Origin: Marsupella aquatica
Lineage: Eukaryota > Marchantiophyta
Direction: 5' to 3'
Assembly: GCA_973895155.1 (NCBI GenBank)
Contig: OZ316894.1
Location: 7,192,001-7,256,000, forward strand
Length of the DNA: 64,000 bases
The translations under genes were made by a program, and so were the position numbers. The notes beneath the pieces were generated by a model. The model did no database searches, was not told the origin of the DNA, and saw only the letters and a list, made by a program, of their open reading frames with translations. Shown here in pieces: positions 22,275 to 32,059 of this stretch (position 1 is the stretch's first letter; each line of letters begins with the position of its first letter).

Positions 22275-24825
22275 GACAGTGGCTTAAAGAAAATTAACCT
22301 ACATACCATTTTTAGAACCCTCACAATGTGTAGACGGATATGGAGACTTTAATTGGTGAGCGCATTCTGTGAGACCGAGAAGTATTTTAGATTGATATGA
22401 ATAAATACAAAGTCAAAGGCTGAATTTCATTCCGAAATAAGAGATCCGTATTCATCAATAATCATGTCAGCACCAAGCTCCTGTTGGATTTCAAAATTGA
22501 CATCTGAAGTACTTTGTTCTACCCAATAAGGTGAAGTCCAAACAGGAGTTATCAACCCCAATTCTCCACTCTTATACTCCTCCTTATTGAGAATTGAAGG
22601 AGCAGCATCCAATGATATTTCTTGGCCTCGATTTGGCCCACTTTTCCACACGTAACATCATGCGTCGCATTCCAATGACCTCCATCCAATTGATCCAACT
22701 CTATTTCCTTTCTTTTTTGAGAGTGGAAGGACAATAGGACTCCCCGAGTGTGAATGAACGAACACCAATTTGTCATCAGAAGCTGAAAAGAGTGTGTCAG
22801 GACAAGTTGAAGCACCTGCCTGGTTGTCAACAGCCGTTGATGCATTTCCTCCTGGATTGATCGGAATGTCAGGCAATCCGCCAGTCTCCCCCTCGATCTC
22901 CCCCCGAGTCAATTCTTTAGTTTCAGCTTCATTTGAATCTCCAAGCCTCGTTGCGCCTTCATTGATCAGATTGGTTGAAGAAAGATGATCAAACGTATCA
23001 ACCCTTGCTCCTTCCAGTTGCTCCATCTGTCCTCCCGGCGTTGTTGGATTGGGATCATCCTTGTCCAAGTTATCATCAACTTGAACTTCATTGGGCCCCG
23101 GAGGGATGTCATCTAAACCAGATGAACGGTTTGGTGCAAGTCCAATATCATCATCTACATCGTAAGGCTCACCTTGACCAACACGGTCATCCAAATTCTT
23201 GACATATGCCTCCTTTGATGCCTCTACGCCTTCAGCCACTTTGTCAGCAACATCTTCAGACTCAGAACCATCGGATTCAACAGCGACAGCTACAGCCGCA
23301 ACAGTGGTAGCCCATTGTCAAGAATTTTCAGCAAGTGATTCACAATGAGCTTTAAGTGAGGGAACTCTCTCGCAAAGGTAGGAAGCAAAAGCTTCCACAA
23401 AATGCCTCTCGGAGTGAGAGTCACAATAAACAAAGCATTCCCTATCGCAAAAAAATGATGTCTTCATGACTTGGCCACCGGAGAAAAAATCTAGAACCAA
23501 ATCTCCCGGTTCTGACAAGGATTCAATAATCCTTTGGATCATCCGCGTGGGTTTGGCATGAGGATTAACTCACCCTCCGCGACTGCCAGCTGTCTCAAAT
23601 CGAGGGGCCATATTCATAATCTTGACGGCCTCTTCCGGGTCCAAAACCACTTTTAGGTCGTCATTTTGTGTCCCCTCATCTGATTCCTTAGCCTTCCCCT
23701 TTCCCTTGTCGATCTTGCATACTTCGTAATCAACATCCTTTGCAGTATACAAGAATTTTGGCTTTGGATACTTGGGCTTGAAAACTTCATTCCAATTGAT
23801 GTCTTCATCTCGAGAAATCCCCGCAAAGATAACTTCTTCAATCCCCCCACCCCAACATGAGTCATGAGGGTGCGGTTGATCATCTCGAGAATAACTCCCA
23901 TACTCAATGTGAATGGTCAAAGCTTTCTCTTGTCCCAGTTTACGAAGGGCACCATGGACATTCAATGCAAGTTGTCCAGGATGAACTGTTATCGTCACAA
24001 CAATCGTGGGATTTTGTGGAAGCTCCACAATGTATTCAAAGAGAACAAGAATCTCTGCTTCAGTCCATTGTTTTTGCGGAAGCCGGCTAAAATCAACAAT
24101 GGCAAGAGGGCAGGTCGGAGGAGCTTCTTGCAATGACTCTGGATCAATGGTCTTCATGAGATTGTCGCTAAAAAATGTAGCCCATGGTAGGGTCCGAGAA
24201 TGTGATCCTCTGCCAAATTTCTGGCAGTATATATCATCTAGGCGGAATGCCAATACCGTCGGCAAGATTGCGCTCTCCCGTGTATGATTTGGTTTTAAAA
24301 GGTTGGCAAGATAGACCTCGCCAGCGGCTCTTCAACACCTGCTGAACTCTGAATCAATTGCTAGCGTAGGAGGAACCTCCACTACTTTCCCCCAATTAGT
24401 ATTTGTCGGGAAATTCACCGCATCCTTGGTGCAATAGTAGTCTTCAATAAGGGACTTCAGTTTCCGCACGATCTTCACATCTTTGGCCAACTCCTCTATA
24501 GATGGCATGTCTGATTTATTAGAGGCATCTTTCTCACCATCAAAACAACCATCAACTCACCATCAAAACAACGAAACATGGCAACAGTAATTGCTTTTTC
24601 AGACTTCTCATTTCCTTCTACCCCAGCTCCATCGGGAAGTTTCCCATCCAACCACAATTGGCATACCAAACTCCATAACTCAAAAAGAGCATCGTCCGCA
24701 AACAGTAACCAGTAAACATTTTGACAATCTTTCCTTCCCATGGTCATTCTTGCAAGAGCCAACCAATCCTACAATTGCAAAGGAAAGTCTGTTAGTTCTC
24801 CATAACTCAATTGTTTGATAGCACT

Positions 24826-25235
24826 CAGGTGCGGATTGAGACCATCCCAGTCCAACACAGAACTAGACAGTATCAGTGGAAATATTCTATTGAATGTGCA
24901 TGATTTAGTTTGGACTGGGACCATCCCAGTCCAGAACAAAACTAGACAGTATCAGTGGAAAAATAATCTATTGAATGTGTATGAATCCATTTGGACTGGG
25001 ACCATCCAGTCCAACGCAAAACTAGGCGATATCAGTGGAAATATTCTACTGAATGTGCATGAATCCATTTGGATTGGGACCATCCCAGTCCAACACAAAA
25101 CTAGACGATATCAATGGACAAAGATTCTACTGAATGTGCATGAATCCATTTGGACTGGGACCATCCCAGTCCAACGCAAAACTAGGCCATATCAGTGGAA
25201 ATATTCTACTGAATGTGCATGAATCTACGGTATTG
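24826..25235. repeat. ~80-bp tandem repeat with palindromic core, inside an X1 intron
   Basis: About five units of 79-80 bp. Each holds TTGGACTGGGA-CCA-TCCCAGTCCAA (two 11-bp arms, 3-nt loop) or a near copy, then a CTAGRC-TATCAGTGGAAATATTCTA block. It lies within the 24769-25262 intron. Confidence 0.85.
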
Positions 25236-26009
25236 TACCCATCAAGCAGTAACACTTCGTACCTGAAATTTTTGATTGTCTTGAGCGTTTGTTTTGTTGT
25301 CCCCATGTTTTGGCCGGCTAGGTCTTCCACAATCCACAAATTGTCGCCTAGCATGAACGACTATATCTTTGAAGCATGACTGAAACACCATCGTGCTATT
25401 GATCGCATTAGATCACATTGAATGCTCAACTAATATTGACGATGGTGTTTGATGAGATAATATTCTTGACTTTCAAAATTCCAGCTTTTTCGCCAATGCT
25501 GTCAGCTTGGCATCCTTGTTTGCCCATTCTCGAATCCATCTGGCTACTCTAGCCAAATGTTGACCGCTAATGGCAAGGAATTGAACCTTGCCCTTTTTCA
25601 CGGCTGCTACAAAGTCCCTCCTATCTGATTCTGTGTTGTCATACTGCATTAGGTTTCTATGTTTTGTAGTGTAAGGAATCAAGTCTGCTATGTGTGGTTC
25701 ATGCCCCAGATTTCTTATCATGGAATTGGCCACCTCCTTTACATGGTCTGCATTCAACATTCTTTAACAGAGTCTTGCCGACGCAGGGAAAATACTGTCT
25801 ATAGGAATAAAAAATATTGAATTGATCCCAAACGTATAATATTGCTCCATTTGTTGCAATACCTCATTACCTTCTAAGACCTTCTTCTCCTCAGGAGCGT
25901 CCAACTGCTCGTCCACATCTTGTGAATGCACTGTTAGGTTTTCTGTAGTGTCATCCATGATGGCACTGTCAATTTTCTGCTTCTTCTTCTATCTTGGTCT
26001 CTTTTCACT

Positions 26010-26165
26010 TGCACTCGGCTTCTCAACCGAACGTTTCTTCTCAACTAGCTTCTCAACTTGGCTTCTCGTACTCGGCTTCTCAACTGGCTTCTCAACTAGC
26101 TTCTCAACTCGGCTTCTCGTACTCGGCTTCTCAACCGGAAGTTTCTTCTCAACCGGAGGTTTCCT
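26010..26165 (-). repeat. tandem repeat in X1 coding sequence
   Basis: Repeats of TTCTCAACYRG-CTTCTC (plus strand) encode (P)VEKLVEKPSTRS-type units on the minus strand, a charged low-complexity linker between the N-terminal region and the ParB-like domain. Confidence 0.75.
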
Positions 26166-27004
26166 TTGGCTTTGTTTTCATTTTCCCACTGCTCCTTGAG
26201 AGGTCGCTGCTGTAGTTCCCGCGGTCTCTGTTGTAGGTTCTGGAGCTTTCTCTGGCGCTTGCTCGGGCACAGGGTTTGTATTCACCGCTGGAAGCTTTCT
26301 CGTCTTGGACAAAGATTCTATCCATTGCTTTGCTTTGACTAAATCAAACTTGGGAGCAAATGCAACATCCTTATCAATTAAAACACCAGGCTCCTCTGAC
26401 TCCAACGATAACAATCCAACTTTCTCAAGTAAATTGCTTAACGTCCAGGTAGTTGCAAAAGAAAAATTGCCTTGGTGCTTCATCATGTTGAGTTTCAAAT
26501 ATTGAAACCCATACACAATGTCGACTGGAAGCATACCAGTTACCCCGACGACCAACTTCTTTGTGTCATAGGTCTTTGGAAAAAATCCCATTGACAAAAC
26601 GCTCAATTCCCCACTTGCGTGTCATTCGACATTGAATTCAGAGGAGTATGCCTTTGACAGAAGGTTAACTTTAACGCAACAGGACTTATCATGCATCTCG
26701 AGAATGACCGTATTCATCCCTCTCCCTCCAATGCCAACAGAGACCACAGGTCCGCAAACAAAAGTCAGGCTATCATTTCCTCTGCACTTTAAGGTCAAAA
26801 CAGGTTCAATCGTGGTTGATGGCACTTCATTATTAAGCGGGGTTCTTGAGAACTCAAGCCCCCATCGAAAGCGTGGGGATCTCTCATCTAGTAAGAATCC
26901 ATCCAGGCAATGGGTCGATGCAATCGCGGGTTTGAAAACAACAAGATCGCTCCCTGCATCATAAACGTCATCCATGTTAGACTTAAAACCTTTAAAACAT
27001 TTGA

Positions 27005-27150
27005 ATAACTCTTGTTGGATTAGGATGGTCCTAGTCCAACTTTGGATTGGGATCATCCAAGTCCAAGTTTGGATTTGGATGGTCCGAGTCCAAGTTTGGA
27101 TTGGGATGGTCCCAGTCCAAGTTTGGACTCGGATGGTCCCAGTCCTCTAA
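27005..27150. repeat. palindromic minisatellite in the first X1 intron
   Basis: Units of TTTGGATTGGGATGGTCC-AGTCCAAG, about 27 bp, five in a row. They lie between the exon 1 donor (27181) and the exon 2 acceptor (about 26980). This is the same family as 28395-29115 and the core of 24826-25235. Confidence 0.85.
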
Positions 27151-27357
27151 GACTTAGGGAGGATAGGTGATGGATACTTACTAGGGACTTGTGATTGAAA
27201 TTGTCTGGAGTCTTCGAGTGCCAGTTCCACACTGTCGCTCATAGAGGAGAGGTCAAACTCCTTCGTTTCTTCCACGTAGGACATCACAAGGACGCGATTC
27301 GCTTCCATCTTTCTAACACGTGGCGTCTTAGCAGGCGTCCGATCTAGGGCAATAAAA

Positions 27358-27590
27358 AAGAATGGAGGTGGAAGGCAAAAGGCAAAAGGCAGAGGCAGAC
27401 GGAGGCGGGGAGGCGGAGAGAGAACGGAGAACGGAGAGCAGAGAGCAAGGAGAGCGAGAGGAGAGAGCAAGGAGAGCGAGAGGAGAGAGCAAGGAGAGCG
27501 AGAGGAGAGTGAGAGAGTGAGGAGGAGAGCGAGAGGAGAGCGAGAGAGCAAGAGAGCGAGGAGTGAGAGAATGAGAATGAGAATGAGGTC
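27358..27590. repeat. purine-only tract (GAGAGCGAGAGGAGAG)n
   Basis: Nearly all A/G on the plus strand, with tandem GGAGAGCGAGAGGAGAGAGCAA units. It reads as a CT-rich tract just upstream of the X1 start codon, so it would be the promoter or 5' UTR of X1. The long open frames across it are composition artefacts. Confidence 0.7.
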
Positions 27591-28390
27591 CTGGTTGGAC
27601 CTCTCCGTCCCTTTACCCCCTCTTGCCTCACCCCGGCCTGTGTACAGCCGGTTGCCTCCTTCTATTGCGTACGGCCTGCTCCTGCATACGGCCCGTTGCC
27701 CTCACCTTGCATACGGCCTCCTTCGTTGATGTCATGCCTACCTAACAGCCTTCCATGGTAGTCCCCGCGCAATTAGGCTCGTGAAGATAAGGTGTGTCCG
27801 CAAGCTAAGGTGAACGCGTACTCAACCCTTATCTTCACTCAATTTCCGGTTGAGCCGACTCGAGTGAAGGGTATAATTTGGGAGACGCCCACTTCGGAGC
27901 TCATTCTTGTTCTAGTTTCCCAAATCTAAGCTCCATGTAATCCGGAGTGGAGTTTCTCTTAAAGTGTTATGTATTGAGCCACTTACCTTCATTGGGTCAG
28001 CTTAGCCAGCTTCTTGACTTTTGGAGTCCTCTCAGTTTATCTTTTACAGACATGTGTGGTTTAGGGTTCAGTTCTTTTTTACTCCCAAGATTTAGTGGCA
28101 TATAGCTTGTATTTCAAGCATCTGGGAAGTTTTTACCATTATTCAAACAACAATGTATACCCCTTGGATGTGATATTCATCTTCTACCAGATCTTAATAC
28201 TAAGGTGAGTATAAGGTTAATGCATTCAAATATAAGGTTCCATTATTTCATGAAACTGTATGTAGACATTAGGGTCTGCCTTAAGACCACGCAAACTTTA
28301 GGCTACACCATATCTAGGGAGATCCGTAAAATATGGGGTCTTCCTAAATTTGGATTTTTCTTAGCTTCAGATGTTTGAAGTTTATCTCCC
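27591..28390. other. intergenic sequence, no gene recognised
   Basis: It contains three copies of GCATACGGCC-like sequence near 27670-27720. The rest is unique sequence in which I see no protein or repeat of known type. It could hold the promoter of X1 (minus) or the leader of the plus-strand gene at 29180. Confidence 0.4.
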
Positions 28391-28394
28391 ATTA

Positions 28395-29115
28395 CATCAT
28401 GGGTTGGTCTAGGATGGTCCTAGTCCAAGTTTGGATTAGGATCATTCGAGTCCAACTTTGCATTGGGATCATTTGAGTCCAACTTTGGATTGGGATCATA
28501 CGAGTCCAAGTTTGAACTTGGATGGTCCAAGTCCTAGTTTGGATTGGGATGGCCCCAGTCCAACTTTGGATTGGGATCATCCGAGTCCAAGTTTGAACTT
28601 GGATGGTCCGAGTCCTAGTTTGGACTTGGATGGTCTAAGTCCTAGTTTGGATTGGGATGGTCCGAGTCCAAGTTTGGATTGGGATGGTCCGAGTCCTAGT
28701 TTGGATTGGGATGGTCCGAGTCCTAGTTTGGATTGGGATGGTCCTAGTCCAACCTTGGACTGGGATGGTCCCAGTCCAAATCCAGAATCGGAGGATCGTA
28801 GTCCAAATCCAGACTCAAAGGATTGCAGTCCAAATCTGGACTTGGAAGGTCCCGGTCCAAATCCGGACTCGGATGGTCCCAGTCCAAATCCAGAATCGGA
28901 GGATTGTAGTCCAAATCCAGACTCGGAGGATTGCAGTCCAAATCCAAACTTGGATGGTCCCGGTCCAAATCCGGACTCGGATGGTCCCTAGCCAAATCCA
29001 GAATCGGAGGATCGTAGTCCAAATCCAGACTCGGAGGATTGCAGTCCTAATCCAGACTTGGATGGTCCCGGTCCAAATCCGGACTCGGATGGTCCTAGTC
29101 CAAATCCAAAATTGG
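28395..29115. repeat. 27-bp minisatellite, imperfect palindromic units
   Basis: About 27 tandem units of the form GTTTGGATTGGGATGGTCCGAGTCC. They drift to a second variant (AATCCAGACTCGGAGGATTGCAGTCC) in the distal half. Both strands are open over long stretches because the unit length is a multiple of 3. I do not treat those frames as genes. Confidence 0.9.
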
Positions 29116-29179
29116 AGGATAGTAGTGTGAATCAAAATTTGCATGAGTTTGGTTTTAATCCATTTTTTTCAGTGTGCAG

Positions 29180-30073
29180 GATAATAGAAAAAGGATGTCT
29201 CAAAGGTTTTCTAGGGGCAATGATGTTACCTTGACAATCAATGGTTACGACGTTGGAAATGGGACAGTTCAAAAGACAGATCCACGAGAGAGTGTTCAAA
29301 ATATTGTGCTGGGAGAGAATCGAATTGGGGTTCTCATTGAGAAGGCCTTTGGTGAGACTAGGAAGCTCCCTTTTCCAATGCCTAGGGAAGAAAATCTTCA
29401 TGATGCCATTGACTCATGTGTCATTTGGGATATGTCATGTGCATATCGATCTGCGGATAAGATTACTCAAAAACGCATCAATATTGGTAGTTGTTCGACT
29501 CGAAAAGATAACAACATCCATAATTTTGCAAATGTAGAGGAGGATGCTTCGACCACCCTAAGGCCAGGCGATGAGGTTGAAATGTTTATCTCTGGCCATT
29601 GTGTGGCCTTTGGAGTTGTTTTCAAGACCGATCCAATGGAGAGATGTCATAACATATTACTCGGTGAGTCTCGGGTTAGTGTAAAAGTCACAGATGTGAT
29701 TCATGGTAGTAAGACTTTACCTTACGCACATGGTGGAGCTGCAACAATTGAAGAGGCAAAGGGCTCCTGGGTTCTATGGGATGTGGTTGACGTCCACAAT
29801 AAAGTATGGAATGTTGATATTGATGGGAGCAACAAATCTTCCTCTAAGAAGCAGAAGGACAAGGCAAATTTTGTTTCACAGTCTTGTTTGGCGAACACCA
29901 CGGACACTAAGTGTGACTATTTTCATCAGGAAAACTGGATGTCAGAGTTGGTTGAACTCTACACTGGTTTGGATCGAACCAAAATGGTTGCCACTGGAAC
30001 GATCACTGTCCCTCAAGTGACAACAGCAGTTGATGATGAAATTCTTGGTGATGACCATGTTGGGATTGAGTGA
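29180..30073 (+). CDS. transposon-type protein with two DUF8039-like repeats
   Basis: An open frame following a clear 3' splice site (T-rich tract, TTTTTTTCAGTGTGCAG). It has two tandem copies of one module. The first is VTLTINGYDVGNGTVQKTDP..NIVLGENRIGV..KLPFPM..AIDSCVIWDM. The second is VEMFISGHCVAFGVVFKTDP..NILLGESRVSV..TLPYAH..KGSWVLWDV. The module matches the style of DUF8039, a domain at the C-terminus of plant En/Spm-like transposon proteins. Upstream exons are not recognised across the minisatellite. Function unknown. It probably belongs to a broken CACTA-like element. The match is from memory of the family. Confidence 0.55.
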   Translation, partial: DNRKRMSQRFSRGNDVTLTINGYDVGNGTVQKTDPRESVQNIVLGENRIGVLIEKAFGETRKLPFPMPREENLHDAIDSCVIWDMSCAYRSADKITQKRINIGSCSTRKDNNIHNFANVEEDASTTLRPGDEVEMFISGHCVAFGVVFKTDPMERCHNILLGESRVSVKVTDVIHGSKTLPYAHGGAATIEEAKGSWVLWDVVDVHNKVWNVDIDGSNKSSSKKQKDKANFVSQSCLANTTDTKCDYFHQENWMSELVELYTGLDRTKMVATGTITVPQVTTAVDDEILGDDHVGIE

Positions 30074-30594
30074 AAGATGTTGTGGCAGCACAATACTTTC
30101 CCAACATCCACAAGGGAGTAGTGAGTTTGATTCGATGGCGGATTGATTCAACAAACCTAGTTGCAAATGGAAAATTTTTGTTAGACATTTTGGTGGAAGG
30201 TTCTGAAATGGACTCAATGGATAGGGATGAACTCAATGCGGATGTAAGTGATAGAGGAGTACTGCGTTCAAGGCCGTACAATTTTAACAAGAGGAATCAA
30301 GTAGATCCGAATGAAAAGAAGAGGAGGTTGTTGGAAACCAAGGCAATTTCAAAAACAACAGAGGCGTCAATTGATGACGTGAAAAGAGAAAATTGTTGCA
30401 AGCAAAAATGTTGTCTCATTATGCCAAGGGAAAACATCGAAGATATTAGGATGAAATTTCATGGGATGTCAAGCGAGTCAAAAACGTCACACATTTTCAA
30501 CCTCTTCCACTATAGAGAGGATGATGTTCGTGATAAGGGACACTGTGAGATAAGGATGTTTATAAAAGAAGGGTTAACTAACCATAAATTTTAG
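30070..30594 (+). CDS. unknown protein with CC-x3-CC segment, probably transposon-derived
   Basis: 174 codons overlapping the stop of the previous frame. The middle holds ENCCKQKCCLIMPRENIEDIRMKFHGMS followed by SHIFNLFHYRED. This resembles the Cys-rich start of some plant transposases, where a CCxxxC motif precedes an IR-x2-F helix. No catalytic part follows before 30600. It may be an exon of the same gene as 29180-30073 or the start of a lost transposase. Low confidence in any function. Confidence 0.4.
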   Translation: MKDVVAAQYFPNIHKGVVSLIRWRIDSTNLVANGKFLLDILVEGSEMDSMDRDELNADVSDRGVLRSRPYNFNKRNQVDPNEKKRRLLETKAISKTTEASIDDVKRENCCKQKCCLIMPRENIEDIRMKFHGMSSESKTSHIFNLFHYREDDVRDKGHCEIRMFIKEGLTNHKF

Positions 30595-30599
30595 AATTT

Positions 30600-31200
30600 T
30601 TACGTTTAAGATCTCAAATGAGGCTGAAGAGGGACCTGAAGACTACTTTGAAGTGTTATGAGACTTTCAAGCTGATCTGAGGTCAACCCGGATTGATATT
30701 AGAGAAGGAGGATCGACCCGAAACTTTTTACTATAAGCCTGGAATGAGATATAAAGCTTATACCGAGACTCTACTCAACAACAGCTATCCATTGCCAAAG
30801 TTTTTAAAACCATAAGTCAAACACAGGCACGACCACAACAGAATCCAGATATAAGGAAGGAGAGTCGATCCGGCCTCTCACACCTCTCAAAGCCAAACTT
30901 AGTAGGTTTTGAGCTCCCAAGCGCATTAGGCTGTTTAAGTAGTAGAGTGAGGAGGCTCTACCCTTTTGGTAGAGGATCTTGGGTCCGGATTATAGGACCA
31001 ATCTTGCATTGCATGATGAGAGCCTGGATATGAGGGAACTGACTGATTCGTTGTGAGGGGAATGCCTACTCCACCGCTGGAAGTGAAGGCAGGAAGTTTG
31101 AGATCCTGATAGTGGATACATCGGTTGTGAGAAGGGAAGCCAGGTCGACCCGGACATCACAATTGCAGGCCCGATTGAGTCCAGATTTTCCCCACGTTAG
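30600..31200. other. no gene recognised
   Basis: Mixed sequence with stops in all frames. Phrases such as GATCGACCCG and GGTCGACCCGG recur, which suggests an old LTR-like repeat, but I cannot delimit it. Confidence 0.35.
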
Positions 31201-31205
31201 ATGAC

Positions 31206-31414
31206 CCTGCATTGTGGTTGACGAAATCCTAAACCCTAGCACACCAGGAGACCAGGAGGATGATGATGAGGATGATGACGATGATGAGGATGAGCCAGAT
31301 GGGGAGGAGCAGCAGGCACCACCACCACCCCCCTCCCGTCCAGCTCGTCCCGCCCAAAGCAAGAAGGACAAGGGGAAGAGGCCAGCAAAGAGGAGTAGGC
31401 GGGCTCCATTCTAG
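31206..31414 (+). pseudogene. C-terminal exon of a TnpA-like protein (CACTA#3)
   Basis: It encodes an acidic run (DDDEDDDDDEDEPDGEE), then PPPPPSRPARP and a basic end KKDKGKRPAKRSRRAPF-stop. The C-terminal exon of the minus-strand gene in CACTA#1 (34717-34546) ends PPPPGTRSKKRKGRHAPF-stop, the same layout and the same last residues. Both lie 600-800 bp from a CACTA terminus. This identifies the exon and shows that CACTA#3 is oriented opposite to #1. Confidence 0.55.
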
Positions 31415-32059
31415 AGGATGCAGATGTAGTTCACTCCATATGGCATATGGATTAGTCAAAGGATAGTGTCTTGGTATTTGATACCCCATAGGGTTTTAGA
31501 AAACCCTAATTTTTGTACATTCAGGGATTTTTGGCATATATAAAGTTTTGCTTTGGTATCTTCATGTGGAGCAATAAGACCCCAACCCAATTATGAACCC
31601 AAATATACAAAACCCAGCCCTCAAACTATCCTTGCGAAACACATGCAAACGCCATACTATCGCAAACTTGCCATACATTGAGTATTGGAACATTGCGATA
31701 CTTTTGGTTCCGCAATTGTGCGACACCCTGACTGACGCAGTTATGCGATACCATATGAATGGCAACAGAATTGTCAAGACAACAGCTTTGCAAATAAGTT
31801 ATAGTTCAGAGCGCATCGCAAACCGATAAAGAGTCTATCGAGATCGCATAAATGTGATTTATGTGCGATAAAATAAGTTTTGTAGTGTGCGAAGGTGTTG
31901 CGAAGGGGTTGTGAAAGTCCGATTGCAAAGCTGTGGGTTTCAAAGAATGCGAAAAGGTTGCGATGCGTAGCGTTTCGCAAACGCCGGAATTTCATAATTT
32001 GGTCCTTTGTTAGTTGCGATGGGACGGGGTTCGCAAAAGGGGTCGGTAGTGTTGTAGTG
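31206..32059 (+). mobile_element. CACTA#3, one terminal part (other end not found)
   Basis: It ends ...GTCGGTAGTGTTGTAGTG at 32059. Read inward the end is CACTACAACACTACCGACC, a CACTA-type terminus. About 420 bp inside it is packed with TCGCAA/TTGCGA and GCGATA motifs (31630-32050), typical subterminal transposase-binding repeats. The element cuts the phosphatase gene Y2: Y2 coding homology to Y1 stops exactly at the terminus. The opposite end is not visible, so the element is probably truncated. Confidence 0.75.

Larger units (their letters stand above)
22427..27308 (-). pseudogene. X1: ParB-like plus beta-class methyltransferase-like protein gene, decayed
   Basis: A multi-exon gene. Exon 1 is 27308-27182 (ATG MEANRVLVMSY, donor GTAAGTAT). 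The long second exon runs from about 26980 to 25263; an intron at 25262-24769 (donor GTACGAAG) and further coding follow to a TGA at 22427. Domains: an N-terminal unknown region; a (V/P)EK repeat linker (26165-26010); a ParB-like domain (FFIPIDSIFPA, HVKEVANSMIRNLG, FLAISGQH in place of GERR; 25830-25560); a methyltransferase-like core with motif IV position PLAIVDFSRL (about 24100) and KPTRMIQRIIE-SEPGDLVLDFFSGGQ (23550-23440, motifs X/I); an acidic tail; and a KLVFVHSHSGSPIVLP block. Nine in-frame stops (26622, 26178, 25989, 25764, 25473, 24332, 23570, 23318, 22658) leave the frame otherwise aligned, apart from a short duplication near 24540-24575. The architecture matches prokaryotic ParB-methylase proteins. 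Confidence 0.65.

Noticed and set aside
22427-26624. UGA recoding (selenocysteine or an alternative code) in X1
   Set aside because: Neighbouring genes show ordinary decay by C-to-T type stops, and one aligned position in X2 is Phe. Pseudogenisation explains the data better.
27147-27631. Leu/Ser-rich minus-strand frames and Arg/Glu-rich plus frames
   Set aside because: Artefacts of the purine tract. Only the short MEANRVLVMSYVEE exon within this stretch fits homology and splice signals.
28458-29130. Long open frames of GPSPSLDWD-type repeats on both strands
   Set aside because: They arise because the 27-bp minisatellite unit is a multiple of three. All frames are repetitive and there is no start context or domain.
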